From the NCBI GenBank assembly GCA_002393955.1, contig DGSK01000001.1:470702-534701 (forward strand): a DNA stretch of 64,000 bases. The letters are read 5' to 3'. The translations under genes were made by a program, and so were the position numbers. Shown piece by piece: positions 33,136 through 42,025 of the stretch (positions are counted from its first letter, which is position 1; each line of letters starts with the position of its first letter). Source of the DNA: Lachnospiraceae bacterium UBA4364. GTDB lineage: Bacteria > Bacillota > Clostridia > Lachnospirales > Lachnospiraceae. Below the pieces are notes generated by a model. It was not told where the DNA came from, made no database searches, and saw nothing but the letters and a program-made list of their open reading frames with translations.

Positions 33136-34425
33136 CTAATCTGCAAATACAATCTTTCCCCCGCAGATTGTCCACTTCACCTTTCCCCGCATCTCCTGTC
33201 CGGTGAATGGCGAATTAGTGGATTTTGAGCGATAGTCACCTGCTGTCCACTTCTCTTTGGGATCAAATATGCATATATCAGCCTTAGCACCTTCCTTTAT
33301 CACTCCGGCATCAAGTCCGTAAACTTTTGCCGGTCCACAGCTTGCTCTTTCAACAAACTGTTCCATGCTTAAGGTCCCGGACTCCACAAGATTCATCATT
33401 GCTAACGGAAGCATAGTCTCTAATCCGATTATCCCACTCGGAGCCTCGGTAACAGCTTTCGCCTTTTCTTCAGCACTGTGGGGAGCATGGTCCGTAGCTA
33501 TCATCTCTATAGTTCCGTCACGCAGTCCTTCCGCTATTGCCAGCCGGTCTGCTTCCGTCCTGAGGGGCGGATTCATTTTGGCAAGAGTTCCATATTTTAT
33601 CGCTGCATCTTCCGTAAGCGAAAAATGATGCGGTGTTGCCTCAGCATGGATCTTTGCACTCTTTTTCCTGGCTTTCCTTACCAGCTCCACACCCTCAGCA
33701 GTACTGATATGCTGTATGTCTATTTCCGCACCGGTTTCAAGCGCTAACTCTATATCCCGTCTTATCATGGAGATTTCTGCTTCCCTGTCTGAACCGTATA
33801 TGCCGAAATGCTCTGAAGCCTTTCCATGATTTATGCCATTGTTCTTTATATATGCAGGGTCTTCTTCATGGAAGCTCAGTATCATACCCAGAGAAGCACT
33901 GATCTCCATGGCCTTCTTTACGAGTTCTGCATCCATAAGCGGTCTTCCGTCATCCGTAAAGCCTGCTGCACCGGCTTCCTTAAGTGACGCCATATCCACG
34001 AGTTCTTTTCCCTGCATCCCTAAAGTGACATTCGTACACGAATAAATATTGATCCCGGTCTGTCTTCCGCGCTCCAGCACATATTCCAGAGTTTCTATAT
34101 TATCCACGGCAGGGATCGTATTCGCCATCAAAACGATAGAAGTATATCCCCCTCTTTTTGCTGCTTCCGCACCTGTGAAGATATCCTCCTTATGTGTCTG
34201 CCCTGGATCGCGGAAATGTGTATGGACATCCACAAAGCCGGGGGAAACTATGCAGCCGGAAGCATCAATGACTTTTATATCTTCCGCATCACCGGTAACT
34301 GTATAGCTGATACTGCCGGCATCCGCAATGCTTTTTACAGTACCGCCTTCAATAAGTATGTCAAGCTGACCGCTTTTTTCTTCCGGATTTACCACTTTGC
34401 CGTTTATTATTAGTATTTTTTCCAT
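33136..34425 (-). CDS. pyrC: Dihydroorotase
   Basis: The 429-residue zinc amidohydrolase cyclises carbamoyl-aspartate to dihydroorotate. DVHTHFRDPGQ carries the HxH zinc ligands, MANTIPAVDN the substrate site, DIQHIS and ATDHAPHS the remaining metal ligands and catalytic Asp. It is the class I type usual in Firmicutes. GGAG lies ten bases before the ATG. It is separated from pyrKD by the plus-strand islet. Confidence 0.97.
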   Translation of the reverse strand: MEKILIINGKVVNPEEKSGQLDILIEGGTVKSIADAGSISYTVTGDAEDIKVIDASGCIVSPGFVDVHTHFRDPGQTHKEDIFTGAEAAKRGGYTSIVLMANTIPAVDNIETLEYVLERGRQTGINIYSCTNVTLGMQGKELVDMASLKEAGAAGFTDDGRPLMDAELVKKAMEISASLGMILSFHEEDPAYIKNNGINHGKASEHFGIYGSDREAEISMIRRDIELALETGAEIDIQHISTAEGVELVRKARKKSAKIHAEATPHHFSLTEDAAIKYGTLAKMNPPLRTEADRLAIAEGLRDGTIEMIATDHAPHSAEEKAKAVTEAPSGIIGLETMLPLAMMNLVESGTLSMEQFVERASCGPAKVYGLDAGVIKEGAKADICIFDPKEKWTAGDYRSKSTNSPFTGQEMRGKVKWTICGGKIVFAD

Positions 34426-34499
34426 ATTGTAATTTCTCCTGTTACCCTGTCCATATCTGTGTCCTGAAGCTGCAACGAATACCGGCTGCCCTTACGGTA

Positions 34500-34540
34500 T
34501 AACAAAAGGCGGCATTTTATGACAATACCGCCTTTTATTC
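34500..34540 (-). terminator. Intrinsic terminator after the hydrogenase gene
   Basis: A 9-bp stem (AAAAGGCGG 34504-34512 with CCGCCTTTT 34528-34536) and a 15-nt loop lies just past the hydrogenase stop and upstream of pyrC. On the minus strand it is followed by TTTTGTT. Confidence 0.72.
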
Positions 34541-34554
34541 AACAAGCAAAAATT

Positions 34555-36063
34555 TTACACAGTCTTTAGCACTTCTTTGGTCATCTCCGGATCCATTTCT
34601 CCGCTTCGGTGCATCGAGAACTCCGTCATGGGATAACCTGCCAGATTAGGTATTATCTTTCTGTCATCAGCATTCTCAAAAAGCTTATTCCTTGCTTTCA
34701 TCACCTCATTCTCTGTTTTATGCTTGGAAGGTCCGCCTACGCAGCCTCCGGGACATACCATACCCTCGATGAAATCTTCAGGCAGTCTTCCGGCCTTAAG
34801 CAGTGCAAGCGCCGTAAAGCATTCCTTGCCGCCGGCTGCCTTTCTGAGCTTCAGGTCATCAGTACTTTCTCCTCTCTCATGCATACATTCTATAACGGCC
34901 TCAGCCACTCCGCCGGAGCCAGCGAACTTCTTTCCGAAGAGAGAAGACTCCTGATATTCATCCTCTACCGATTCTATCTTTACATCCTTTGACCTGAGGA
35001 GGGCTATGAGCTCACCAAAGGTTATTACGTAATCTGCATTATCGGGAACCGTAGGATCTAAAACCTCAGACTTCTTTGCAATGCAGGGTCCTATGAATAC
35101 GGTAACGCATCCCGGATGTGTAAGCTTTAAGTATCTTGATATAGCACACATGGGAGAAACTATGGATGACATGTTCTCCTTGTACTGGTCCGGGAAATGC
35201 TTTCTCAGCATATTTATGAATGCCGGGCAGCATGACGTAGTCATCTTACGGCCTTCCTTTTTAGCATGAGTCCACTCCAAAGACTCATATGCGGCAGTCA
35301 TATCACCGCCTAATCCGACCTCCACCATGTCCGAGAATCCCAGCTTCTTTATGCTTGCCCTTATAGCAGCCATGCTAATATCATTGCCAAACTGACCCTC
35401 TATGGCAGGCGCAGTCATGGCTATGACCTCTTTCCCTGCCAATATGTCCTGTATGATAGGAACAAGGTATGTCTTGGAGCCGATGGCACCGAAAGGACAG
35501 GAGTGTATGCAGTGTCCGCAGCTGATACACTTCTTTTCATCGATCTTACAGATCCCGTTCTCATCATATGTGATCGCATTTACAGGGCATACCTTCTTGC
35601 ATGGCCTCTCCAGATGTACTATGGCATCATAGGGACAGCCCTGTGCACACATACCGCATTCCTTGCACTTTGCCGGATCTATATGCATGCGGATCTCACC
35701 GGGAGATATCGCGTCGAACTTGCAGCTGCTCTGGCAGGCCTTGCCGAGACAGAATCTGCAGTTATCCGTAACGGAGTATGATGACGTGGGACATCCGTCA
35801 CATGCCGAATCTATAACCTGCACCACATTTTTAGAATCGGGATTGTTGGATGTATTTTCCGCACAGGCAAGCCTGATCCGCTCCCTGACTATCTCCCTTT
35901 CCTTATAAATACAGCATCTGAATTTAGGCTTCGGGCCGGGGATAAGCTTATAAACAAGTTCATTTTTTGTTTCCTCATTGAGATTATTTTCCCAGGCAAG
36001 CCTGCAGACCTCCTCAATAACATCATGCTTAAACCTTACCAGTCCTCCGTCATTTGTGATCAT
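34555..36063 (-). CDS. Monomeric [FeFe] hydrogenase, group-B-like
   Basis: The 502-residue protein has an N-terminal cysteine-rich ferredoxin part with several 4Fe-4S motifs (CRFCLGKACQSSC, CKECGMCAQGCP, CISCGHCIHSCP) and a C-terminal H-cluster domain. The three H-cluster signatures are L1 TSCCPAF, L2 IGPCIAKKSE and L3 EGMVCPGGCVGGP. Both L1 cysteines, including the usual proton-transfer one, are present. There is no 2Fe-2S N-terminal domain. L2 begins G-P-C rather than M-P-C and L3 lacks GGGQ, in line with group B rather than the bidirectional group A enzymes. It probably oxidises ferredoxin to release hydrogen. It lies 57 bases downstream of an ABC transporter. Confidence 0.9.
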   Translation of the reverse strand: MITNDGGLVRFKHDVIEEVCRLAWENNLNEETKNELVYKLIPGPKPKFRCCIYKEREIVRERIRLACAENTSNNPDSKNVVQVIDSACDGCPTSSYSVTDNCRFCLGKACQSSCKFDAISPGEIRMHIDPAKCKECGMCAQGCPYDAIVHLERPCKKVCPVNAITYDENGICKIDEKKCISCGHCIHSCPFGAIGSKTYLVPIIQDILAGKEVIAMTAPAIEGQFGNDISMAAIRASIKKLGFSDMVEVGLGGDMTAAYESLEWTHAKKEGRKMTTSCCPAFINMLRKHFPDQYKENMSSIVSPMCAISRYLKLTHPGCVTVFIGPCIAKKSEVLDPTVPDNADYVITFGELIALLRSKDVKIESVEDEYQESSLFGKKFAGSGGVAEAVIECMHERGESTDDLKLRKAAGGKECFTALALLKAGRLPEDFIEGMVCPGGCVGGPSKHKTENEVMKARNKLFENADDRKIIPNLAGYPMTEFSMHRSGEMDPEMTKEVLKTV

Positions 36064-36120
36064 TTTCCGTAACCTCCTGTTTTATTTTTATCTGTTGCTG
36101 CAGAAACAGCTTTTTGTTTG

Positions 36121-36681
36121 TCACCCTACTGCTATCTTCCTGCCCTTATCATACTGCCATTCCTCATGCGCAGTTATTATAAGCGTTTTTCCGGCAGTCT
36201 TTTCCAGTATATACTCCATTGCCTTTTGCTGCATATCCTCATCGAGTCCCGTAAACGGCTCATCCAAAAGATAGGCATCCGCATCATGGCACATCGCCCT
36301 TACTATGGCCACCCGCCGCTTTTCTCCGCCTGACAGCTCACTGACAGGCATATGATGACGATCCTCGGGCAGGAGCCTCTTAAGCTCAGCTTCCGCAACT
36401 GCTGCAGACAGAGTCTTGGTTACCACGGTAACATTTTCCACAGCATCAGCATGCGCACAGAGTCTGTCTTCCTGAAATACTGCCGAAAAATTCATTCCGG
36501 CTATATCAACACTCCCCGAATCAGGCTTTTCAAGCCCAAGCATGAGCCTTAACAAAGTAGTCTTGCCAGCCCCCGAGTCACCGAAAAGAATTACCGTCTC
36601 GCTATCTCCGATATCTGCCGAGAAACCGGAAAGCACCCGGTGGCCATCATAGGATTTTTCGATATTTTTAAGTCTGATCAT
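36121..36681 (-). CDS. ABC importer ATPase, SsuB/TauB-like
   Basis: The short (186-residue) ATPase has Walker A FGDSGAGKTTLLRLMLG, Q-loop FQED, signature LSGGEKRRVAIVRAM and Walker B AYLLDEPFTGLD, then the switch His in ITAHEEW. It powers the adjacent permease. The start is uncertain: ATG 36681 opens the domain cleanly but has a weak ribosome site; a GTG at 36708 is the alternative. Nitrate/sulfonate/taurine-type family by sequence and gene order. Confidence 0.9.
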   Translation of the reverse strand: MIRLKNIEKSYDGHRVLSGFSADIGDSETVILFGDSGAGKTTLLRLMLGLEKPDSGSVDIAGMNFSAVFQEDRLCAHADAVENVTVVTKTLSAAVAEAELKRLLPEDRHHMPVSELSGGEKRRVAIVRAMCHDADAYLLDEPFTGLDEDMQQKAMEYILEKTAGKTLIITAHEEWQYDKGRKIAVG

Positions 36682-36736
36682 CGCCGTAATTTGTGGCACT
36701 CGCGCCACACCCCCTGCAGCCGCCGCTTACAGCCTG

Positions 36737-37477
36737 TTATGCTCTGCCGGGTAATGCCTTTCGCACCGCCAGCAAAAGCATATGCTCTGTAATCACGGAC
36801 ATAACGACAATTGCCACAGTCCATGCAAGTACCTCATCCGTTGCAAGATTGATCTTTCCCCTGTACAGACCGTTACCTATAGTCATAAGCGGCTGGCCTA
36901 TGACCTCCGCCGCAACGCCGCTCTTCCACGCCATTCCAAAAGCAGTCTGTACCGAACTCGTTATAAAAGGCTTTAACCACGGCAGGTAAATATATGTAAA
37001 CCGTCTGCCAGGATCCATCCGGAACACCTCGGCCATCTCTAACAGCTGTTTGTCCGTACTCTCAAGCCCTGCCTTTATATTATAATAAACAGCCGGTGCC
37101 GTCACCGTCATGCTTATGAGAGAAGCCGTCAGATCCTTGTTAAACCATATCAGTACCAGGATGATGAAGCTTACTACCGGAACCGTTTTTATTGTCTTAA
37201 AAAAAGGATCTATTATTTCACCAAACACTCTGAACCGATATGCCAGTACCGCCGATATGGCGCCTAATGCACTTCCTGCCAAAAAACCGCAGATTATGCA
37301 TACAAGGCTCTTGCCGACTGAGGGAAAAAAGTTTCCACTTCCCATGAGCCTAAGCAGTGCTGATACCGTCTCCCATGGACCGACTATGACAAATACATTC
37401 CCAACCATAACGGAAACTGCCTGCCAGACTGCGATCCAAAGGAAAAGTATCAAAAGCTTCCTGAGCTTATTCCGCAT
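36737..37477 (-). CDS. ABC importer permease, SsuC/TauC-like
   Basis: The 246-residue protein has six predicted helices and the permease-ATPase coupling segment (EVFRMDPGRRFTYIYLPWLKP) typical of sulfonate/taurine/pyrimidine-precursor importers. The ATG at 37477 has GGAAG nine bases upstream and overlaps the end of the binding-protein gene by 11 bases. Confidence 0.9.
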   Translation of the reverse strand: MRNKLRKLLILFLWIAVWQAVSVMVGNVFVIVGPWETVSALLRLMGSGNFFPSVGKSLVCIICGFLAGSALGAISAVLAYRFRVFGEIIDPFFKTIKTVPVVSFIILVLIWFNKDLTASLISMTVTAPAVYYNIKAGLESTDKQLLEMAEVFRMDPGRRFTYIYLPWLKPFITSSVQTAFGMAWKSGVAAEVIGQPLMTIGNGLYRGKINLATDEVLAWTVAIVVMSVITEHMLLLAVRKALPGRA

Positions 37478-38510
37478 AAAAACTGTCTTCCGGGAGAGCA
37501 CCGCCTACTGATGCAGGATCTGCCGCATACAACACCTGAAGATATCCCGACAGATACGCTTTCATTTCATCCCCGGTGATGCATACTATGTTGCATTTTG
37601 GAAGTGCCTTTGCGGCAACAGGTGCTTTTTCTATTATCCCATACTCTGCTATAAGCTCAGATGTGCCTTCCACATCGCTTACAGCTGCCTCAGCACTTGC
37701 TTTATGCTCAGACAGGAAGAGCTCAACAGCCTCAGTATTATTATTCAGGTAATCATTCCTTACAACAGTCACGCCTGTAAGCAGCTTAGATCCGTTATCA
37801 AGACCGTCCCAGGCATCCGTAAGCGTAAATACGCTTGCCACGCCTTCATTCTGTGCACAGGCCACTGTTGCAAACGGCTGGGGCAGTACTGCTATGGTAT
37901 TGCTGTCAGCCTGCAGTGCGGCGGCCACTTCCGTTGCCTCGGACTTAAAGTCCAGAGTATAACCTTCCACATCATATTCCGAAAGAAGATAATTGAGTAC
38001 ATACTCCGGTGTTGTCCCTTGGCCTGTAGTGACTATTGTCTGCCCTGCCAGATCCTCAATGGATGCAACATCCGGATTGCCGGTCACACACTCCAGGACT
38101 CCAAGGGTATTTATATCGATGACGCTTACCTGCCCCTCTGTTTTGTTATACATTACGGAAGCCATATTGGCAGGCACCAGTGCAATATCTATGTCACCGC
38201 TTATCATGGAAGCCATCAGCACAGATGCATCTGTTTCCATAGTGAAGCTGTAGTTACCCAGAGACTCCCCGTTTTCACTGTCCTTCATTAAGTTTACCAA
38301 TCCCATAGTGGTAGGGCCCTTAAGCGATCCCACACGGATCTGTCCATCTGTCGTGGATTCTGAGGTTCCTTCCGTGTTTGCTTCCGCATTACCTTCTGCT
38401 GTCTCTTCCGTCACTTCCTGCGTGGTTCCCTGTCCCGCATCCGTACATCCTGCTGCAAACGCAAACAAGGCAACCGCAGCTGCCATCAAACCAAAAGTTC
38501 TTTTTTTCAT
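37467..38510 (-). CDS. ABC importer substrate-binding lipoprotein (SsuA/NMT1-like)
   Basis: The 347-residue protein has a signal peptide with lipobox (FAFAAGC), a Thr/Glu/Ala-rich linker of about 30 residues, then a periplasmic-binding-protein-like domain: RVGSLKGPTTMGLVNLM, PANMASVMYNK, TTGQGTTPEYVLNYLL. This is the NMT1/SsuA type that binds sulfonates, nitrate or thiamine/pyrimidine precursors; the ligand cannot be read. AAGGAG lies seven bases before the ATG. Only 18 bases separate it from the 179-residue gene upstream. Confidence 0.9.
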   Translation of the reverse strand: MKKRTFGLMAAAVALFAFAAGCTDAGQGTTQEVTEETAEGNAEANTEGTSESTTDGQIRVGSLKGPTTMGLVNLMKDSENGESLGNYSFTMETDASVLMASMISGDIDIALVPANMASVMYNKTEGQVSVIDINTLGVLECVTGNPDVASIEDLAGQTIVTTGQGTTPEYVLNYLLSEYDVEGYTLDFKSEATEVAAALQADSNTIAVLPQPFATVACAQNEGVASVFTLTDAWDGLDNGSKLLTGVTVVRNDYLNNNTEAVELFLSEHKASAEAAVSDVEGTSELIAEYGIIEKAPVAAKALPKCNIVCITGDEMKAYLSGYLQVLYAADPASVGGALPEDSFYAE

Positions 38511-38528
38511 AGTTCTTCTCCTTAAAAA

Positions 38529-39068
38529 TTATTTTTTCTTTTTCCCAGTTTTTTTCTTAAGCCTTAAGTATTCGTCATCATCCTCAAGAGCTTCTTCCAG
38601 GGAGCTGAAATTTATTGCCAGTATCTTCCTGATGGTATCTATATCAAGAAGCACCGACTCACTTATTTTATCACTTTTTGAAGCTGTAAACTCCGGAAGT
38701 ATCACGGAATATCTGTGATAAAGCTCTCCGTCATAAATGCAGAAATGTCCAAAAGGGCACAGGATATTCAATTCCTCTAACACCCCTGTAAGGGAATCCA
38801 CCCCGGCATCCGTGATATTTGCAAATATCGTCGTATCATAACGGAGCACCTTTGTACCAAACAGATCAAAGACAGCCATCTCCATAAGTACCCTGTCCCC
38901 GGCCTTATTAAAGGGAACATTAGCCACAAGATACCCGCCGGTCTGGCCCTCATGAGTTTCCTGCTCTTCACCCGGAGTATTTACAAGTTCATAGCCTTCA
39001 GCGCCCAGGGAATCAGCCAGGCCCGTATTTACTTTTTCGAACATGCTGTTTACTGATGCTTCTGTCAA
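38529..39068 (-). CDS. Small acidic protein, possible YbjN/chaperone-like fold
   Basis: The 179-residue protein starts at a TTG that overlaps the stop of the 971-residue gene (TTGA), with GGAGG nine bases upstream. It has a mixed helix-strand pattern (ELVNTPGEE, GGYLVANVPFNK, CPFGHFCIYDGELYHRYSVIL) and a Lys-rich end. The pattern recalls YbjN/class I secretion-chaperone-like folds, which is only an impression. Translational coupling suggests that it works with the 971-residue protein, perhaps as its chaperone. Confidence 0.65.
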   Translation of the reverse strand: MTEASVNSMFEKVNTGLADSLGAEGYELVNTPGEEQETHEGQTGGYLVANVPFNKAGDRVLMEMAVFDLFGTKVLRYDTTIFANITDAGVDSLTGVLEELNILCPFGHFCIYDGELYHRYSVILPEFTASKSDKISESVLLDIDTIRKILAINFSSLEEALEDDDEYLRLKKKTGKKKK

Positions 39069-41980
39069 CCTGCGTTACCTCCGTTTTCTTTTTTGTCTTT
39101 GTTTCTCTTTTCTCTTAGTATTCGCAGATGTTCTTCGCTTCTGCGTTTTCTTTCTTCTTCAGCCTGCTTGGCTGCTTCCTTCTGTTTCCGCTTCTCTTCT
39201 GCCTTCTCTTCCGCCATTTTATCAGCAGTTACCCGGATAAATTTATCAGTATCAATCCATTCACTTCTCTTTTTGCCTTTATTCATAGACTTATTAAGAG
39301 TATCACGAAGGACAGCGTTCCGTCTTTTCACTTTTTCAGCCATATCGATAAATTCATTATCGGTAGTAGAGTCTATGTAATTCTTAATAAGGTTGTCATG
39401 CTTTGAGCCTATAGCATTTGCTATGACTTCCATATGATACAGATTGTCTTCACCCTTTTTAATTTTCAGGCTTTCCATCATTTTTACATATGTGGGGTCT
39501 GGATTACCTGAATTTAGATTATCTGCTATCTTCTGGGCATAATTGATCTGCTGCTGCATAACTCCCTGCTTTCTTGTGCCTTTTGTAAAGCCCTCCTCCA
39601 TAAGTATGGCTCTCTTCGTTATACCCCTGCTGTATTCAGAGGGCTGACCGCCCTGTTTTAAGAAATAATCCCACAGAAGGCGCTGTCTCTCTACCAGCCC
39701 CATTTCAGTATTGACATTCCTTACGCCTATTTCATACTTCTTTGATGAAACCACGCTGTTTGTAACCGCACCCGAAATAATTCCGGCTGCAGTAAACAAT
39801 AATCCGAATGACCCCAGTATGCCAGTGGTATTCAACGCGCCGCCTATGGTATTAATAAAACCGGTCACCATTCTGCCCACGCCGCCGCTTTTATCAGCGC
39901 TGGCTGTGTCACCTGCCATATTTAATATTTTAGACTTTCGTGATCCCGGATCCCTCTCCTTTTTCTTCAGCTTTTCTATGTCATCCACAACCTTGCCAAA
40001 GTGCTTCATTTCATGGTAGCCCATAGAAGCATCAAGAATGCCGGATATTGCCGCACCAGGTGCCGCATAGCCTGATCCTGCTGTAGTCCCGAGCATGTCC
40101 CGGCTGAACCTGTAAAAAGTGACTGCACGATTGTATATATCATTTACACTTCTGGCCAGTTCATGACCAATCCGTTCGCACTCCATCATGTCCCCTTTTG
40201 CTTTGGCCTCCTTGAGTTTTAAGTAGTACCTTCGCAGATTGAGCACATCGGTCCCCACGAAGATACTACCAGCAATACCTTTTGTAGCAGTTGTAGAAAT
40301 AGCATTCGGAAGTTCATTGGCCGTCCTTATAAGGCTTATATAGGAGTCTGTATCAAGGGCCTCCTGTTTTTCTGTTACTTCTTTTTCTGTCTCTTTCCAG
40401 AATTTTGTTTTTTTCAAAGGTTCATTGGGTATCCCCAGCTGAGCATTGATCAATCCGCTAAGCCTTAATGCTTCCTCATCACCCTCGCCTATCTCTATCG
40501 GGTGGTTTGCGGGATTATCTGCTTCATCCGGCAGCGGCTTTCCTTCCTTTTGTGCAGAAGCTTTTGCAATCTCCCAGTCAGCCTGCCGTATTGCATTAAG
40601 GCAGGTAACACACGAATTCTGCACAGTTTTATTTTTCATGAATTCAAGCACTGCTGCGTCAGGATCGACCCCCTCTGACATACAGCGCATTACGAGCACA
40701 TCTTTTTGTGAATGAATCTGCAGCAGCTTAAGCCTGACAAGTGAGCGTCCCCCATCCAGCATATCTTTTTTATGTTCGGCATTGAATTCTAACTGTTTTG
40801 CCTCTGTTGCCCTGCCCATCTGGCCTTCCCGGCCCGTAAAAGGGTCATAGTCCAAATCCCCCAGTTTTGACGCCGGTATAAAGCCTTCGCTTATTGCCTG
40901 ACGGTAAAGCTTGCGCATACGGCCAAGCAGGTTTTGCCTGGCTTCCGTACCGAAGTGGGTTCGGGAAAAATTAACCATTATGCGAGCCAGCGGATTCTTA
41001 ACACACCAGATTACCCTGTTGAGCCAGGACATCTTGCGGTAATCTTTTTCGTAATTATAAAACCTGTCCACGGATTTCCTGTGGGCCTTCTTGAGATGGT
41101 ACCATTTATCATGGAACCAGTTCCTGGCGCCATTATGTTCCCAACGCTTATAGGTCGCATCATCCCCGTAGAAGCGCCCTGACTCTTCCTCGGACTTTAT
41201 ATGATCTTTTTTAGCCTTTTCAAGAGCCCTTCGGCTCTTTTCCTGTGAACGGTGGCTTCCGAAAAGCTTTTTATGGAACCAGTTCCTTACTTTTCCATGC
41301 TCGGAAAACCTGTATTTTTCACCCTTATGGTACAAAAAGCTGTGAAGCAGATTTGTAGTTCCCCAATGAAGCTTGGAATCATAGACATATTCGTCCGGCT
41401 CTTCTTCCTCTGCTTCCTCATCTCCTTCATCTTCGTCAAGTTCATCATGCAGCGCCTCGAGCTCATTTCCGATATTCTGCTGATCATTCTCAGCTTTATT
41501 GTCCCCTGTCTTAAAACTCTTCAGGATATCGTCAAGCCCAACACCGACTTCTTCTATTTCATCTCCTGTATTTTTTTCCGAATCATTGTCTTCGGCCTCC
41601 CCCATATTCTTTTCAGCTTTGTCGTCATCGTCTTCTTCTTTATAATTTTTCAGGACATTATTAAGTTCGTCACCGACTTCATCTTCTTCAAGCAGACCTC
41701 CGTCCAGTTCCTCAAGCTCCACCCCAATATTATATATATCATCTTTTTTCTGTTTCTTATCTTTTTTCTTCCCTCTGTCAAAAACCGAAGTTATGGATGA
41801 AAAAAGACCGCCGCCTTTTTTCTTTTCCTCCTTACCAAGGTCATTCTTCGTTTTTCCCGCATCTTCAAGCAGCTTCTGTTCCCGCTGCTGGTATTCCTGA
41901 TCAACCTTTATTCGAGCCACATCCTGGTCTATATTCTCTTTTTCCAGTATTTCAAATCCTTCAAATTCTTTACTTTCCAC
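39065..41980 (-). CDS. 971-residue protein with acidic repeat N-terminus and hydrophobic core; possible injection-system cargo
   Basis: The start is a GTG at 41980 with AAGGAGG seven bases upstream. Residues 1-200 are highly charged and probably disordered, with four short acidic repeats of the form (V/I)G.(E/G)L...L near 85, 102, 145 and 170. Residues 205-305 hold two copies of a W/R-H..(V/A)RNWFH.K motif (about 226-237 and 281-292). Two hydrophobic Gly/Ala-rich stretches lie near 636-652 and 704-742, the second long enough to be a helical hairpin. The C-terminal 50 residues are a Lys/Glu/Arg helix. No family recognised. It lies between an injection-system-type AAA+ ATPase and a small acidic protein. 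Confidence 0.7.
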   Translation of the reverse strand: MESKEFEGFEILEKENIDQDVARIKVDQEYQQREQKLLEDAGKTKNDLGKEEKKKGGGLFSSITSVFDRGKKKDKKQKKDDIYNIGVELEELDGGLLEEDEVGDELNNVLKNYKEEDDDDKAEKNMGEAEDNDSEKNTGDEIEEVGVGLDDILKSFKTGDNKAENDQQNIGNELEALHDELDEDEGDEEAEEEEPDEYVYDSKLHWGTTNLLHSFLYHKGEKYRFSEHGKVRNWFHKKLFGSHRSQEKSRRALEKAKKDHIKSEEESGRFYGDDATYKRWEHNGARNWFHDKWYHLKKAHRKSVDRFYNYEKDYRKMSWLNRVIWCVKNPLARIMVNFSRTHFGTEARQNLLGRMRKLYRQAISEGFIPASKLGDLDYDPFTGREGQMGRATEAKQLEFNAEHKKDMLDGGRSLVRLKLLQIHSQKDVLVMRCMSEGVDPDAAVLEFMKNKTVQNSCVTCLNAIRQADWEIAKASAQKEGKPLPDEADNPANHPIEIGEGDEEALRLSGLINAQLGIPNEPLKKTKFWKETEKEVTEKQEALDTDSYISLIRTANELPNAISTTATKGIAGSIFVGTDVLNLRRYYLKLKEAKAKGDMMECERIGHELARSVNDIYNRAVTFYRFSRDMLGTTAGSGYAAPGAAISGILDASMGYHEMKHFGKVVDDIEKLKKKERDPGSRKSKILNMAGDTASADKSGGVGRMVTGFINTIGGALNTTGILGSFGLLFTAAGIISGAVTNSVVSSKKYEIGVRNVNTEMGLVERQRLLWDYFLKQGGQPSEYSRGITKRAILMEEGFTKGTRKQGVMQQQINYAQKIADNLNSGNPDPTYVKMMESLKIKKGEDNLYHMEVIANAIGSKHDNLIKNYIDSTTDNEFIDMAEKVKRRNAVLRDTLNKSMNKGKKRSEWIDTDKFIRVTADKMAEEKAEEKRKQKEAAKQAEEERKRRSEEHLRILREKRNKDKKENGGNAG

Positions 41981-42025
41981 AACATACCCTCCTTTTCTAA
42001 TGATATAAGGGTTTACATTATATTC

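Noticed and set aside
39998..40016. HEMKH (HExxH-like) at residues 656-660 of the 971-residue protein, as a sign of a zinc protease toxin
   Set aside because: The motif stands alone between Gly/Ala-rich and Lys-rich stretches with no third ligand or protease context; a chance match is more likely.
41252..41800. Plus-strand hydrophobic frame of 182 codons opposite the acidic repeats of the 971-residue protein
   Set aside because: Antisense of Glu/Asp-rich codons gives Phe/Leu-rich translations; this is a shadow of the real gene.
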